DNA of 64,000 nt, taken from Cloacibacillus evryensis DSM 19522. Its GTDB lineage: Bacteria > Synergistota > Synergistia > Synergistales > Synergistaceae. Under the pieces are notes generated by a model, which searched no databases, had not been told where the DNA came from, and saw only the letters and a list, made by a program, of their open reading frames with translations. Positions 22,932 through 30,813 of the stretch are shown in pieces (the stretch's first letter is position 1; each line of letters starts with the position of its first letter). The stretch lies in assembly GCF_000585335.1 (NCBI RefSeq), contig NZ_KK073872.1, positions 3,029,283-3,093,282 on the forward strand, read 5' to 3'. The position numbers and the translations under genes are program-made.

Positions 22932-24221
22932 TTAATTGCCAATCAGGCAGAGTGTGACCTGCGGGACATAGGTTATGATTATAAGCGCGACGGCGAATAC
23001 CGCGAGCAGAGGCACCGCTTTTCTCGCGACGGTCATGGCGGAAAGCTTCGTCATCGCCGCGGCCACAAAGAGATTCATGCCCACGGGCGGCGTCACGAAG
23101 CCTATGGCGAGGTTCACGACCATCAGCACGCCGAAGTGCACCGGATTTATTCCCGCCATCATGATCACGGGCAGGAAGATCGGCGTCATGATGAGGATCG
23201 ACGCTCCGGTGTCTATAAGCATTCCTATCACAAGCAGGATCGCGTTTATTACGACCAGCAGCAGAATCTTGTTTTCCACGAGTCCCCCGAGGGTTTCCGC
23301 CACGAGCTGCGGGACATGAAGAACGGCCAAAACCTTCGCGAAGGCCGCCGCCGCGCCGATTATCAGCACACAGGGAACGAGAGTCCGCGACGTCTGTACA
23401 AGAATTGGAACGATATCCCTGTATGTGACCGTCTTATAGACGAAGAGGCTGATAAAGAGCGAGTACAGCACCGACACGAGAGCCGCCTCCGTAGGCGTTA
23501 CGATCCCTCCGTAGATGCCGCCGAGAACGATGATCGGCGTCATCAGCGCCCAGGAGCTGTGGCGCAGTATCTTCCAAAGTCCCTGCGCGCGCAGTTTGTC
23601 GACTGATGCGTTGATCTTTTCCTTATCCTCTCCGTGCTTCTTGCAGTAGAACCAGGCGTATCCCATTAGCATCGCACCAATAAGTATCCCGGGCATCACG
23701 CCGCCGACAAACATGTCGCCGACCGAGACGCTGCTGCTGTTTGAATACATTATGAATGGGATGCTCGGCGGGATTATCACGCCGAGGCCGCCGGCGACGG
23801 CGACGAGTGCGGCGCAGAAGCTAAGCTCATAGCCAAGGCTCACGAGAAGCGGGATCGTCATCATCCCTACCGCCGCGGTGGTGGCGGGGCCGGAGCCGGA
23901 GATCGCGCCGTAGAAGAGACAGGTGACGACGACAGCGCAGGGCAGGCCGCCCGTGCATTTGCCGATAAAGAACGAAAAGACGTCGAAGAGCAGCTTCGAT
24001 ATCTGGCCGTAGCCCATGATTATCCCCGAAAGCATAAAGAGCGGGATCGCAAGCTGCGTCGTCACGTCAAGCCCGGACACCATCGCCATGACTATATACT
24101 CAAGGTCGACGATAAATTTCGGGTCCAGAAAGCTTGGTATCGAAGAGGCGATTATCAGTGTGATGCCAATAGGCACGCCCACTAAAAGCAGCGCGATGAA
24201 TCCGACCGTAAGCAAAAGCAT
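22932..24221 (-). CDS. dctM: TRAP transporter large permease DctM
   Basis: 429-aa, about twelve-helix large TRAP subunit. Family signatures are visible: CLFYGAISGSGPATTAAVGM (residues about 100-120), GGLGVIIPPSIPFIMYS and GGIYGGIVTPTEAALVSVLY, then the C-terminal half GFVTPPVGMNLFVAAAM. The start codon overlaps the dctQ stop (TAATG). It forms the importer of the 28160-20174 operon with dctQ and dctP. Confidence 0.96.
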   Translation of the reverse strand: MLLLTVGFIALLLVGVPIGITLIIASSIPSFLDPKFIVDLEYIVMAMVSGLDVTTQLAIPLFMLSGIIMGYGQISKLLFDVFSFFIGKCTGGLPCAVVVTCLFYGAISGSGPATTAAVGMMTIPLLVSLGYELSFCAALVAVAGGLGVIIPPSIPFIMYSNSSSVSVGDMFVGGVMPGILIGAMLMGYAWFYCKKHGEDKEKINASVDKLRAQGLWKILRHSSWALMTPIIVLGGIYGGIVTPTEAALVSVLYSLFISLFVYKTVTYRDIVPILVQTSRTLVPCVLIIGAAAAFAKVLAVLHVPQLVAETLGGLVENKILLLVVINAILLVIGMLIDTGASILIMTPIFLPVIMMAGINPVHFGVLMVVNLAIGFVTPPVGMNLFVAAAMTKLSAMTVARKAVPLLAVFAVALIIITYVPQVTLCLIGN

Positions 24222-24718
24222 TACTTCGTACCTCCTCTATTTTCAGAACCACAGGCAAGCATCCTGATAGTAACATATCCGAGCTGTGCCAATCTGATCA
24301 TCGACAGGACTATCGAAAAAACGATCGTCCAGTATATGAGGTCAAGCGAATATGGCAGTGTCGTCGCCGCCGTGTGCCCCATCCGTTCCGCCAGAATCGT
24401 GGAAGGACGGATCAGGATCGTAAAATATACGAGCATCACGCCGTAAGACACAAGCGAGAGGATCATTTTAGCGCGCTCTGAGATAAACTCCATCACCACG
24501 TCGAGTTTTATCGCGATATTCTCCTTTATTGAAAGGCTGATCCCCAGAAATGTTATGCAGACGAAGACGTGACGGCACAACTCCTCCGACCATGAAAGGA
24601 ATGAGGAGAAAAAGACGCTCAGCGTTATCTGCGCCGTCATTACGACGACGAGAACCGCGATGCCAAGGGATATCAGCGATACCTCAAAATACTTGTCCAG
24701 CCAGTGCAGCAGTTTCAT
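24221..24718 (-). CDS. dctQ: TRAP transporter small permease DctQ
   Basis: 165-aa four-helix subunit with the LSWSEELCRHVFVCITFLGI region typical of DctQ. It overlaps dctM by one base and lies 80 bases after dctP, across a hairpin (24750-24771). Confidence 0.94.
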   Translation of the reverse strand: MKLLHWLDKYFEVSLISLGIAVLVVVMTAQITLSVFFSSFLSWSEELCRHVFVCITFLGISLSIKENIAIKLDVVMEFISERAKMILSLVSYGVMLVYFTILIRPSTILAERMGHTAATTLPYSLDLIYWTIVFSIVLSMIRLAQLGYVTIRMLACGSENRGGTK

Positions 24719-24749
24719 TATCCGACCCCCATAATCTTTATTGATTCCG

Positions 24750-24771
24750 GGCCGCCCATGGACGGGCGGCC
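24750..24771 (-). terminator. Hairpin between dctP and dctQ
   Basis: Perfect 8-bp GGCCGCCC/GGGCGGCC stem with a 6-base loop and no strong T run. It may stabilise the dctP message or cause weak termination, raising receptor over permease. Confidence 0.5.
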
Positions 24772-24798
24772 GTTGAACACCGTAAAATTATTGTCCGT

Positions 24799-25836
24799 TT
24801 AGTCTTTTATGCCGCATGTTTTAAGATATGCTTCAAGCAATTTCGGATCGACCTGCTTTGCGGCGCGCTCCCTGGCTCCCTTGAGCGTGGCTTTGCGAAG
24901 CTGGTCCCTGAGGCCGGGAATTTTGTCAAAGTCAATAAACTTCATGCCGCGCTCTTTGACAAGCTTGTCGCGGAAGCCCTCTTCCGACTTATCGGAATAT
25001 TCGCATATCATCTTTGCCGTCTCATTGGCCGCCTCCGCTATTATCTTCTGCGCCTCGGGCTGCAGCGACTTCCATGTCGCCTGTCCCGTAAAGAATATTA
25101 TATTGTGGAAGATATGGTTGCTGTTGGTCACATACTTCTGGACCTCGTAAAGCTTCTTGTCATAGACCTGGCTGTACGGATTCTCCTGCCCCTGAAGCAT
25201 TCCCTGCTGCAGCGCAAGGTATACCTCTGAGGCGTTGAGTGGCGTCGCCTTCACGCCCAAAGCTTCGAAGAAGGCGATATGGTTTTTGTTTTCCATCGTG
25301 CGCAGCTTCATACCCTTGAAATCGCCGATGCTCTTGATCTCCTTATTAGTCGAGATGATGCGGAAGTTGGAATCTGTCGTCGAGAGCAGATGATATCCGG
25401 CCTTCTCATATTCCCTGCCTATCACCGCGAGCCACTGAGGGTCGGCCAGAGCCTTCCTCGCGGATTTGACGTCCTTGAAGGTAAACGGGATGTCATAGAC
25501 GGCAAGCGCGGGGATGACGTTGACGACCATCGCGGGAACCGTGACCATGAAGTCCACCTTGCCGACCTTCATCGTTGAAAGGCAGTCGATATCCGTGCCG
25601 AGAATATTCTGTCCGAATACGTCGACCTTAAGCTTCCCGCCGCTCTTTTTCTCGACCAGTTCCTTAAAATTGTTGGCAAAACGCGCGTTCGTACAGTCGA
25701 GAGGCCCCGCATAGTGAAAGACCATCGTTCTCGGCTTGATTTCCGCCGCGGCGGCCGCGCCTCCGAAAATACCGCCGAATACCATCGAAATGACGGCTGT
25801 CGCCGTTAAGATCACGCCATAAATATTCCTCTTCAT
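24799..25836 (-). CDS. dctP: TRAP substrate-binding protein DctP
   Basis: 345-aa periplasmic receptor with a long signal peptide (hydrophobic core AVISMVFGGIFGGAAAAAEI). The DctP features are FKGMKLRTMENKNHIAFFEA, with the arginine that binds substrate carboxylate, and GQENPYSQVYDKKLYEVQKY. The substrate should therefore carry a carboxylate. It lies between a VOC gene and dctQ in the operon headed by aroE copy 3, which suggests a shikimate- or quinate-like acid (inference). Confidence 0.94.
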   Translation of the reverse strand: MKRNIYGVILTATAVISMVFGGIFGGAAAAAEIKPRTMVFHYAGPLDCTNARFANNFKELVEKKSGGKLKVDVFGQNILGTDIDCLSTMKVGKVDFMVTVPAMVVNVIPALAVYDIPFTFKDVKSARKALADPQWLAVIGREYEKAGYHLLSTTDSNFRIISTNKEIKSIGDFKGMKLRTMENKNHIAFFEALGVKATPLNASEVYLALQQGMLQGQENPYSQVYDKKLYEVQKYVTNSNHIFHNIIFFTGQATWKSLQPEAQKIIAEAANETAKMICEYSDKSEEGFRDKLVKERGMKFIDFDKIPGLRDQLRKATLKGARERAAKQVDPKLLEAYLKTCGIKD

Positions 25837-25921
25837 AAATCCATACCCCTTTACAATTTTATTTTTTCAATCGTTTATGCCGATTGACGTTTCCGTTCGT
25901 TTTATACCGCGGCGGGGAAGG

Positions 25922-26380
25922 TTACTCCGGCTTCTTCGTCACGACTTCGATGAAGGTCCCCATCTCTTTGCGGCAGTCGTAGTAGGCAAACTGCGTCAGC
26001 GCCCCGATACCGTTGAATGTCGGATCGCCGTATCTGCTCTTCATATAGGCGTTCAATTCGTCGAACGGGATATCGTCGGTGTCAAAACAGAGATGGTGAA
26101 GCCCCTCGCCGCACTCTTGCAGAAAATCATAATAGATGCTCTGGTCGTCGAGCGGCTGCATCAGCTCGATCTGCACACCGTTAAAATCCGCCACGGCCAT
26201 GCTCGATTCGATTCGATGGGGACGCCCGTTCTTAAATACCGGGCCGCATGTGCCGCGTGAGGAACTCAGGAAAAATTTCCGGAACTCCCCCGCGCCAAGG
26301 CCGACCCAATGCTCAATTGCCTTGTCGATATCCGTCACCACCATGCCTACCTGCTTCAATCTTTTTGCCGCTATCTTCAT
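25922..26380 (-). CDS. VOC-superfamily protein (glyoxalase/epimerase/HPPD-like fold)
   Basis: 152-aa vicinal-oxygen-chelate protein with two beta-alpha-beta-beta-beta modules. Likely metal ligands are Gln in KQVGMVV (where many relatives have His), Glu in GVQIELMQP, His in GLHHLCFDTDD and Glu in GTFIEVVT. It adjoins the TIM-barrel gene at 26436. Known two-domain QuiC-type 3-dehydroshikimate dehydratases fuse a TIM barrel to an HPPD-like VOC domain, so this pair could be a split version (inference). ATG 26380 follows GAGGTG. Confidence 0.75.
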   Translation of the reverse strand: MKIAAKRLKQVGMVVTDIDKAIEHWVGLGAGEFRKFFLSSSRGTCGPVFKNGRPHRIESSMAVADFNGVQIELMQPLDDQSIYYDFLQECGEGLHHLCFDTDDIPFDELNAYMKSRYGDPTFNGIGALTQFAYYDCRKEMGTFIEVVTKKPE

Positions 26381-26435
26381 GATATTCACCTCAAGTTGTA
26401 AGTTTTTAATCTATATGACGCCGTCCAAAACCGCG

Positions 26436-27254
26436 CTATGCGATGCCGTGCTCCGCAAAATATTTCTTGGAGCGGCTAAGCACCCGTCTTACATGCTCCT
26501 CCGCCCCAAGCCGCTTCGTGCGTTCCGCGTGCGGTATCTCAAGGCCCAAGACAGTCTCCGGCGGCAGCGCCGCCGCGTACTCCGCGACGGGCAGCGCGCC
26601 TTCGCCCGGATAGAGCCTTTCATTGCCGGCCGTGTACGCAAGGCCTCGCGGGTCGATCTCGGCGGGCGCGTCGCAGATGTGGGCCACCGGGGCGATCAGT
26701 TCGCGCGGGCAGGCGGCGACCTCCTCCGGCGTAACGCCGGAACGGAAGGTGTGGAGCAGGTCGAAGGCGACGCGCGTGTTCTTCCTGCCAGTCTTTTTTA
26801 TGAGCGCGAGGGATTCTTTCAGATCCTTAACGTCGGACCAGGTTACAAATTCCAAATTGACCGACATCTCAAACTCGGCGGCGAGATCGCAGAGCCCGGC
26901 AAACTTTTCTTCGTAGAACGAGACGTTCCCCGTCCAGATATTCGTCGTCAGGTTCCTCACACCGAGGCACGCCGCCGCCTCAAGGTCGGGCGCGAACTCG
27001 CGGATATCCTTTATAGAATCGTTGATTTTTATCAACTCGATATCGATGATGGGAACGCCAGTCTCCTTCACCGCCCGCTCCGTAAGCGCGAAAAGTTCCC
27101 TGTCGGAAGCGATGTCGTGGACCAGCTCCGCCGGCGCGCCGCGGTTGATCGTCCGCGGACTCACATAGTCGTAGCCCGCGGCGGCCGCGTTATATATCAT
27201 CTCCGGCAGCGTCCAGCACATTCTTGTCAGATGTACGAGCGAATACTTTCTCAT
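26436..27254 (-). CDS. TIM-barrel protein of the sugar isomerase/3-dehydroshikimate dehydratase superfamily (copy B)
   Basis: 272-aa AP-endonuclease-2-like barrel with candidate metal/catalytic residues in IIDIELIK, VNLEFVTW, VAFDLLHTFR, AHICDAPAE and LGLEIPHA. It starts 15 bases after aroE copy 3 and is followed by the VOC gene. Dehydration of 3-dehydroshikimate or a related ring compound would fit the operon (inference); hydroxypyruvate isomerase- or IolI-type activities are alternatives. A remnant at 11192-11419 and the partial gene at the right window edge look like relatives. Confidence 0.78.
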   Translation of the reverse strand: MRKYSLVHLTRMCWTLPEMIYNAAAAGYDYVSPRTINRGAPAELVHDIASDRELFALTERAVKETGVPIIDIELIKINDSIKDIREFAPDLEAAACLGVRNLTTNIWTGNVSFYEEKFAGLCDLAAEFEMSVNLEFVTWSDVKDLKESLALIKKTGRKNTRVAFDLLHTFRSGVTPEEVAACPRELIAPVAHICDAPAEIDPRGLAYTAGNERLYPGEGALPVAEYAAALPPETVLGLEIPHAERTKRLGAEEHVRRVLSRSKKYFAEHGIA

Positions 27255-27269
27255 CCCTTTTCTTCGCTC

Positions 27270-28160
27270 TTATGATTTGAGCCGGCCCTGCGCGCGCAGG
27301 AAATTCATCTCGGCGAGATACATGAAATCGGCCGGGGCCTCAATGCCGAACCAGAGGCGCATCTGCTCTATCGCGCCGTTGATATTCATCCAAAGGCCCG
27401 AAAGCGTCGCGCAGCCGCGCGCCTTCGCCTCGGCAAGCAGCTTCGTCTCCGCGGGAACGTAGACAACGTCGCAGACCGTGTGCGCGGGCGAAAGCCACTC
27501 CGTATTGAAAAGTACCGCGTCCGACTTAGGGTACATCCCGACCTTTGTCGCATGGACGACGACGTCGTAGTCGGCGAGATTTTTCTCTATCGTTTCGTCA
27601 TTCATATAATCAACGGTGCAGCGGCCCGGATAGAAGATCTCTATTCTGCTTTGCAGCTTCTCCGCGAGCGCGAAGTCCTCTTTGATGTTGAGCACCTTCA
27701 GGTCCTTCGCGCCGCTCTTTGCGAGGGCCGCCGCCACCGCGCTCGCCGCGCCGCCCGCGCCGAGAATGAGGAACTTATGCTCGGCGATGTTCATACCGCA
27801 GCGCGTCTCAAAAGCCTTGACACAACCGGAGCCGTCCGTGTTGTACCCGATGAGCCGTCCCTCCCCGTCGACGACGATAGTGTTGACGACCTCCGTACAG
27901 CGCGACGATTCGTCAAGGCCGTCCAGGTACTTGTAGACGACAGTTTTGAAGGGCATCGTCACGGAGGCGCCGCCGAAATGGAACCGCTTGAGATTCCTCA
28001 CGACATGCTCGAGGTCCTCCATTTCAATTTCGTACGGCGCGTAAAAACAGTCCATGCCCAGCGCCTGATAGACGCTGTTGTGCAGATATGCCGCCGCGCT
28101 CTGCCCCAGCGGATTGCCGAAAAGCCCGATAAATTTTGTGTTGACTGTCGAATTGAACAT
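27270..28160 (-). CDS. Shikimate/quinate dehydrogenase-family enzyme with altered binding loop (copy 3)
   Basis: 296-aa AroE-family oxidoreductase. Lys72 in SVTMPFK, NTDGSG (107-112) and GAGGAAS (134-140) are retained. The substrate loop reads GNPLGQSAAAYLHN, so the second Ser of the usual SxS pair is Ala and the His-Ser of GHS is Gln-Ser. In quinate-active relatives the same position is Thr, so substrate preference is probably not plain shikimate. GAGAAG upstream supports ATG 28160, although an in-frame ATG at 28232 would add 24 poorly conserved residues. It is first enzyme of a nine-gene operon with TIM-barrel, VOC, TRAP, cupin and MFS genes. Confidence 0.88.
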   Translation of the reverse strand: MFNSTVNTKFIGLFGNPLGQSAAAYLHNSVYQALGMDCFYAPYEIEMEDLEHVVRNLKRFHFGGASVTMPFKTVVYKYLDGLDESSRCTEVVNTIVVDGEGRLIGYNTDGSGCVKAFETRCGMNIAEHKFLILGAGGAASAVAAALAKSGAKDLKVLNIKEDFALAEKLQSRIEIFYPGRCTVDYMNDETIEKNLADYDVVVHATKVGMYPKSDAVLFNTEWLSPAHTVCDVVYVPAETKLLAEAKARGCATLSGLWMNINGAIEQMRLWFGIEAPADFMYLAEMNFLRAQGRLKS

Positions 28161-28235
28161 TTTTAGATCACTTCTCTCTTTTGGATTTGCTGTTTCTGTT
28201 TCACTAAAATTATTTTTAGGCCTTTTCGTCATGAT

Positions 28236-28292
28236 TTAGATATCCGCAGGCTTTATTTCCACCTGCTTAACGCGCTTTGCCGGTTTCTTCAT
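28236..28292 (-). CDS. Short basic ORF at the head of the operon (18 aa)
   Basis: ATG 28292 has AAGGAG nine bases upstream and encodes MKKPAKRVKQVEIKPADI. It lies between the operon promoter and aroE copy 3. Its ribosome site is better than that of the next gene. It is not aromatic-rich and no terminator follows, so it is not a classical attenuator peptide. It may act as a translational leader or small protein; function unknown. Confidence 0.4.
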   Translation of the reverse strand: MKKPAKRVKQVEIKPADI

Positions 28293-28370
28293 GCCACACC
28301 ACTCCTTATATAAAAATTTCTAATATATATAACGCACACTTATTTATATAAAATATTTATTAATCTTAAT

Positions 28371-28405
28371 AGGTATACCTTAATTAATATGGTGTGGATT
28401 GTCAA
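28371..28405 (-). promoter_or_regulatory. Promoter and palindromic operator of the aroE copy 3 operon
   Basis: Minus strand TTGACA (28405-28400), 17 bp, TAAGGT (28382-28377). The perfect palindrome AGGTATACCT (28371-28380), extended by TTAA on each side, overlaps the -10. GGTATACC cores are typical operators of FCD-type GntR repressors, and one such gene lies at 18995-19675. It differs from the TTCC...GGAA operator. Confidence 0.65.
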
Positions 28406-28671
28406 GCACCAGAATGGTACTTTAAAAAGTGCCATACGGGGGCGATGCTCCGCCGGGAGAAAACAAAGTGCTGTCGGAGTTTGCGCCGGGCAAACGTGTC
28501 AACGAAGATCAGGACATAGACGCTCCGATGGCCGCCGGCGCGGCCGGCTTTGCCGTTTGCAGCGGCGTGTGCTTTGGCAGAACGCAGCGCGCGGCGGCGG
28601 TCCTGAAGAGGCGCGCCTTTTCTGCTATAATGCAACACAGTTAAGTTGCGTTTTTATTTGAGGTGGGGCGG
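28406..28671. other. GC-rich intergenic stretch before modC
   Basis: No convincing gene. Open frames occur on both strands but none has a ribosome site or recognisable product. A plus-strand TATAAT (28626-28631) about 40 bases before modC is a probable -10 element of the molybdate operon, with a poor -35. Confidence 0.45.
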
Positions 28672-29370
28672 ATGTTGGAGATCGATGTCGTAAAAAGGCT
28701 CGGCGGCTTTTCGCTCGAGGTGAGGGCCAATATCGCTGAGGCGGGGATCACGGCGCTCGTCGGGCCGTCAGGCGCGGGAAAGAGCACGGCGGCAAAGCTC
28801 ATGGCGGGGTTGCTCGCGCCCGACCGAGGCAGGATCGCCTTTAACGGGACTGTATTCTTCGATTCCGCCGCCGGCGTGAACATTCCCGCCGAGCGGCGCG
28901 GGATCGGTTTCGTCTTTCAGGAGCACCGACTCTTCCCCCACATGTCGGTGATGAGGAATCTCGCCTACGGCTCTTTTGCCGGAGGCAGGCGGACGAAGGC
29001 GGATCTCCTGCGGACGGCGGAGATTTTCGGCATTTCGGCGCTGCTCGACCGCCGCCCCGACACGCTCTCGGGCGGCGAGAGCCAGCGCGTTTCGCTGGCG
29101 CGCGCGATATTGGCGGCGGAAAATTTCATTATTATGGACGAGCCGCTTTCGTCGCTCGACGAGGCGCGCAGGGACGACCTTATGGGCTATATCGAGAGGA
29201 TACCGGGACATTTCGGCCTCCCGATAATTTATATAACGCACAGCAGGGAGGAGGTAATGCGGCTCGCGAAAAATGTGATTTTGATCGAAGAGGGCCGGGT
29301 GAAGGGGCGCGGAAGCCCCGCTGGATTGATGGGGAGAGGCGGCAGTGCCTCTCGCGAATGTCAGGAATAA
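28672..29370 (+). CDS. modC: Molybdate ABC transporter ATP-binding protein
   Basis: 232-aa ABC ATPase with Walker A GPSGAGKST (about 33-41), Q-loop FVFQEHRLFPH, signature LSGGESQRVSLARA, Walker B FIIMDEPLSSLD and the switch histidine in ITHSREE. FQEHRLFPHMSV is typical of ModC. The usual C-terminal Mop-like regulatory domain is missing (232 versus about 350 aa), so molybdate feedback may be absent. ATG 28672 follows AGGTGGGG. First gene of modC-modA-modB-modD. Confidence 0.88.
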   Translation: MLEIDVVKRLGGFSLEVRANIAEAGITALVGPSGAGKSTAAKLMAGLLAPDRGRIAFNGTVFFDSAAGVNIPAERRGIGFVFQEHRLFPHMSVMRNLAYGSFAGGRRTKADLLRTAEIFGISALLDRRPDTLSGGESQRVSLARAILAAENFIIMDEPLSSLDEARRDDLMGYIERIPGHFGLPIIYITHSREEVMRLAKNVILIEEGRVKGRGSPAGLMGRGGSASRECQE

Positions 29371-29389
29371 TGAAAGGATGGATTTATCG

Positions 29390-30118
29390 ATGAAAAGGTT
29401 ACTTACGGCGCTGCTCGTCCTGCTGGTTTTCTGCGCGGAGGCGCGCGCCGCAACGCCCGCCGTCACCACGGGAGCAGGCTATATGAAGATGGTCCAGGAG
29501 TTGGCGGCGGCCTATAAGAGCGATACCGGCAAACAGGTGCAGGAGGTATACGGCGGCAATATCGGCCAGATGCTCGCGCAGATCGAGGCCGGCAACGGCG
29601 TGAATGTCGTGATAAGCGACAAGGGAGCGCTGAAAACCGCGAAGTCTGACGTGAGGATCGCGAAGATGCAGCCGCTTGGAGCGACTGTGCTGGTCCTGGC
29701 CTGGCGCAAGGGGATAGAACTCTCTTCGCCGAACGATCTGACGGGCGATAAGGTGAAGTCGGTCGCCTATCCCGATCCGAAGGCGGCGATCTACGGCCGC
29801 GCCGCCGCGAAGTATCTTGAAACAACCGGCCTCGGGGCGAAGATAGCGCCGAAGGTATCGCAGGTCTCGACCGTACCGCAGGTCTTTTCTTATCTGGTAT
29901 CGGGCGAGATGGACGCGGGCTTCGTGAACCGCGTCGTCGCGCGCGCGGGCAAGGATAAGATCGGCGGCTCGCTGGAGATCCCCTCGGGCTATCCGCCGAT
30001 CGAGATGGTGGCCGCCGTCGTTGAAGGGGCGGAGAACGACCCGGCCGTCGCCGATTTTCTTAAATTCCTCGGCGGTAACAGGGCGGGAGCCATAATGAAG
30101 AAGCACGGCGTGCAGTAG
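29390..30118 (+). CDS. modA: Molybdate ABC transporter substrate-binding protein
   Basis: 242-aa periplasmic oxyanion receptor with a signal peptide (KRLLTALLVLLVFCAEARA). It has the ModA-type order TTGAGYMKMVQELAAAYKSD, YGGNIGQMLAQIE, VVISDKGALK and YPDPKAAIYGRAA. A start at 29390 fits the signal peptide and has AAAGGATGG upstream. Position between modC and modB supports molybdate or tungstate binding; which of the two is not clear from sequence. Confidence 0.88.
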   Translation: MKRLLTALLVLLVFCAEARAATPAVTTGAGYMKMVQELAAAYKSDTGKQVQEVYGGNIGQMLAQIEAGNGVNVVISDKGALKTAKSDVRIAKMQPLGATVLVLAWRKGIELSSPNDLTGDKVKSVAYPDPKAAIYGRAAAKYLETTGLGAKIAPKVSQVSTVPQVFSYLVSGEMDAGFVNRVVARAGKDKIGGSLEIPSGYPPIEMVAAVVEGAENDPAVADFLKFLGGNRAGAIMKKHGVQ

Positions 30119-30160
30119 CGGGGAGAGATCCGCATCAAAGGGCTTTTTTCCCCCGCTCTC

Positions 30161-30811
30161 TTGTTTTCCATAAGGCTGACGCTGACGAGCTGCGGCGCGG
30201 CGCTGGCGCTCTTTCTCGCGCTGGGGCTGCCCGCGGCGTACTGGTTCAGCCGTTCGCGTTCGCCGGGCGCGAAGGCGGCGGCCTTTTTTATCACGCTGCC
30301 GCTCGTCTTCCCGCCGATCGCGCTCGGCTATATGCTGCTTCTGCTGCTCGGACGCAACGGCCCTCTGGGGGCTCCGTTCGAGCATTATCTGGGACTGCGG
30401 CTGGTCTTTTCGACCGGAGCGGTGATTTTGAGCGCCTTTGTCGCGGGGCTGCCGCTCTTTGTGCGCCCCGTGCAGGCGGCATTCCAAAGCCCGGGGATAA
30501 TGAAGCTCGAAGAGGCTTCCCGCGTGCTGGGCTGCGGCCCCGTCAAGACGTTTTTCTTCGTGACGATGCCGCTCGCAAAGCGGAGCATCCTCTCGGGACT
30601 GTTGCTCGCGGTGGCGCGCGCCTCGGGAGAGGTCGGCGTCACGATGATGCTCGGCGGCAATATCGCCGGGCGCACAAACACGCTGTCGCTGGAGATTTTC
30701 AACAGCGTCTCGCGCGGCGATTTCGACGAGGCGACCAGCCTCTGCCTGCTGCTGGGCTCGGTCAGCATGGCGATCTATTTTATTCTGGACAGACTGCAAA
30801 AGGAGAGCTGA
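30161..30811 (+). CDS. modB: Molybdate ABC transporter permease
   Basis: About 216-aa permease with five to six helices and the EAA coupling loop MKLEEASRVLGCGPVKTFFF. It pairs with ModC and ModA. The only ordinary start here is TTG 30161, without a good ribosome site. The reading frame continues upstream as IKGLFSPAL, which resembles usual ModB N-termini, and GGGGAGAG sits correctly before an ATC at 30134. Either the true start is non-canonical or the start region carries an error. Confidence 0.88.
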   Translation: MFSIRLTLTSCGAALALFLALGLPAAYWFSRSRSPGAKAAAFFITLPLVFPPIALGYMLLLLLGRNGPLGAPFEHYLGLRLVFSTGAVILSAFVAGLPLFVRPVQAAFQSPGIMKLEEASRVLGCGPVKTFFFVTMPLAKRSILSGLLLAVARASGEVGVTMMLGGNIAGRTNTLSLEIFNSVSRGDFDEATSLCLLLGSVSMAIYFILDRLQKES

Positions 30812-30813
30812 CG

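Noticed and set aside
29399-30799. 466-codon minus-strand frame across modA and modB
   Set aside because: It runs antisense to two clearly conserved genes and encodes a Gln/Arg-rich sequence typical of shadow frames.
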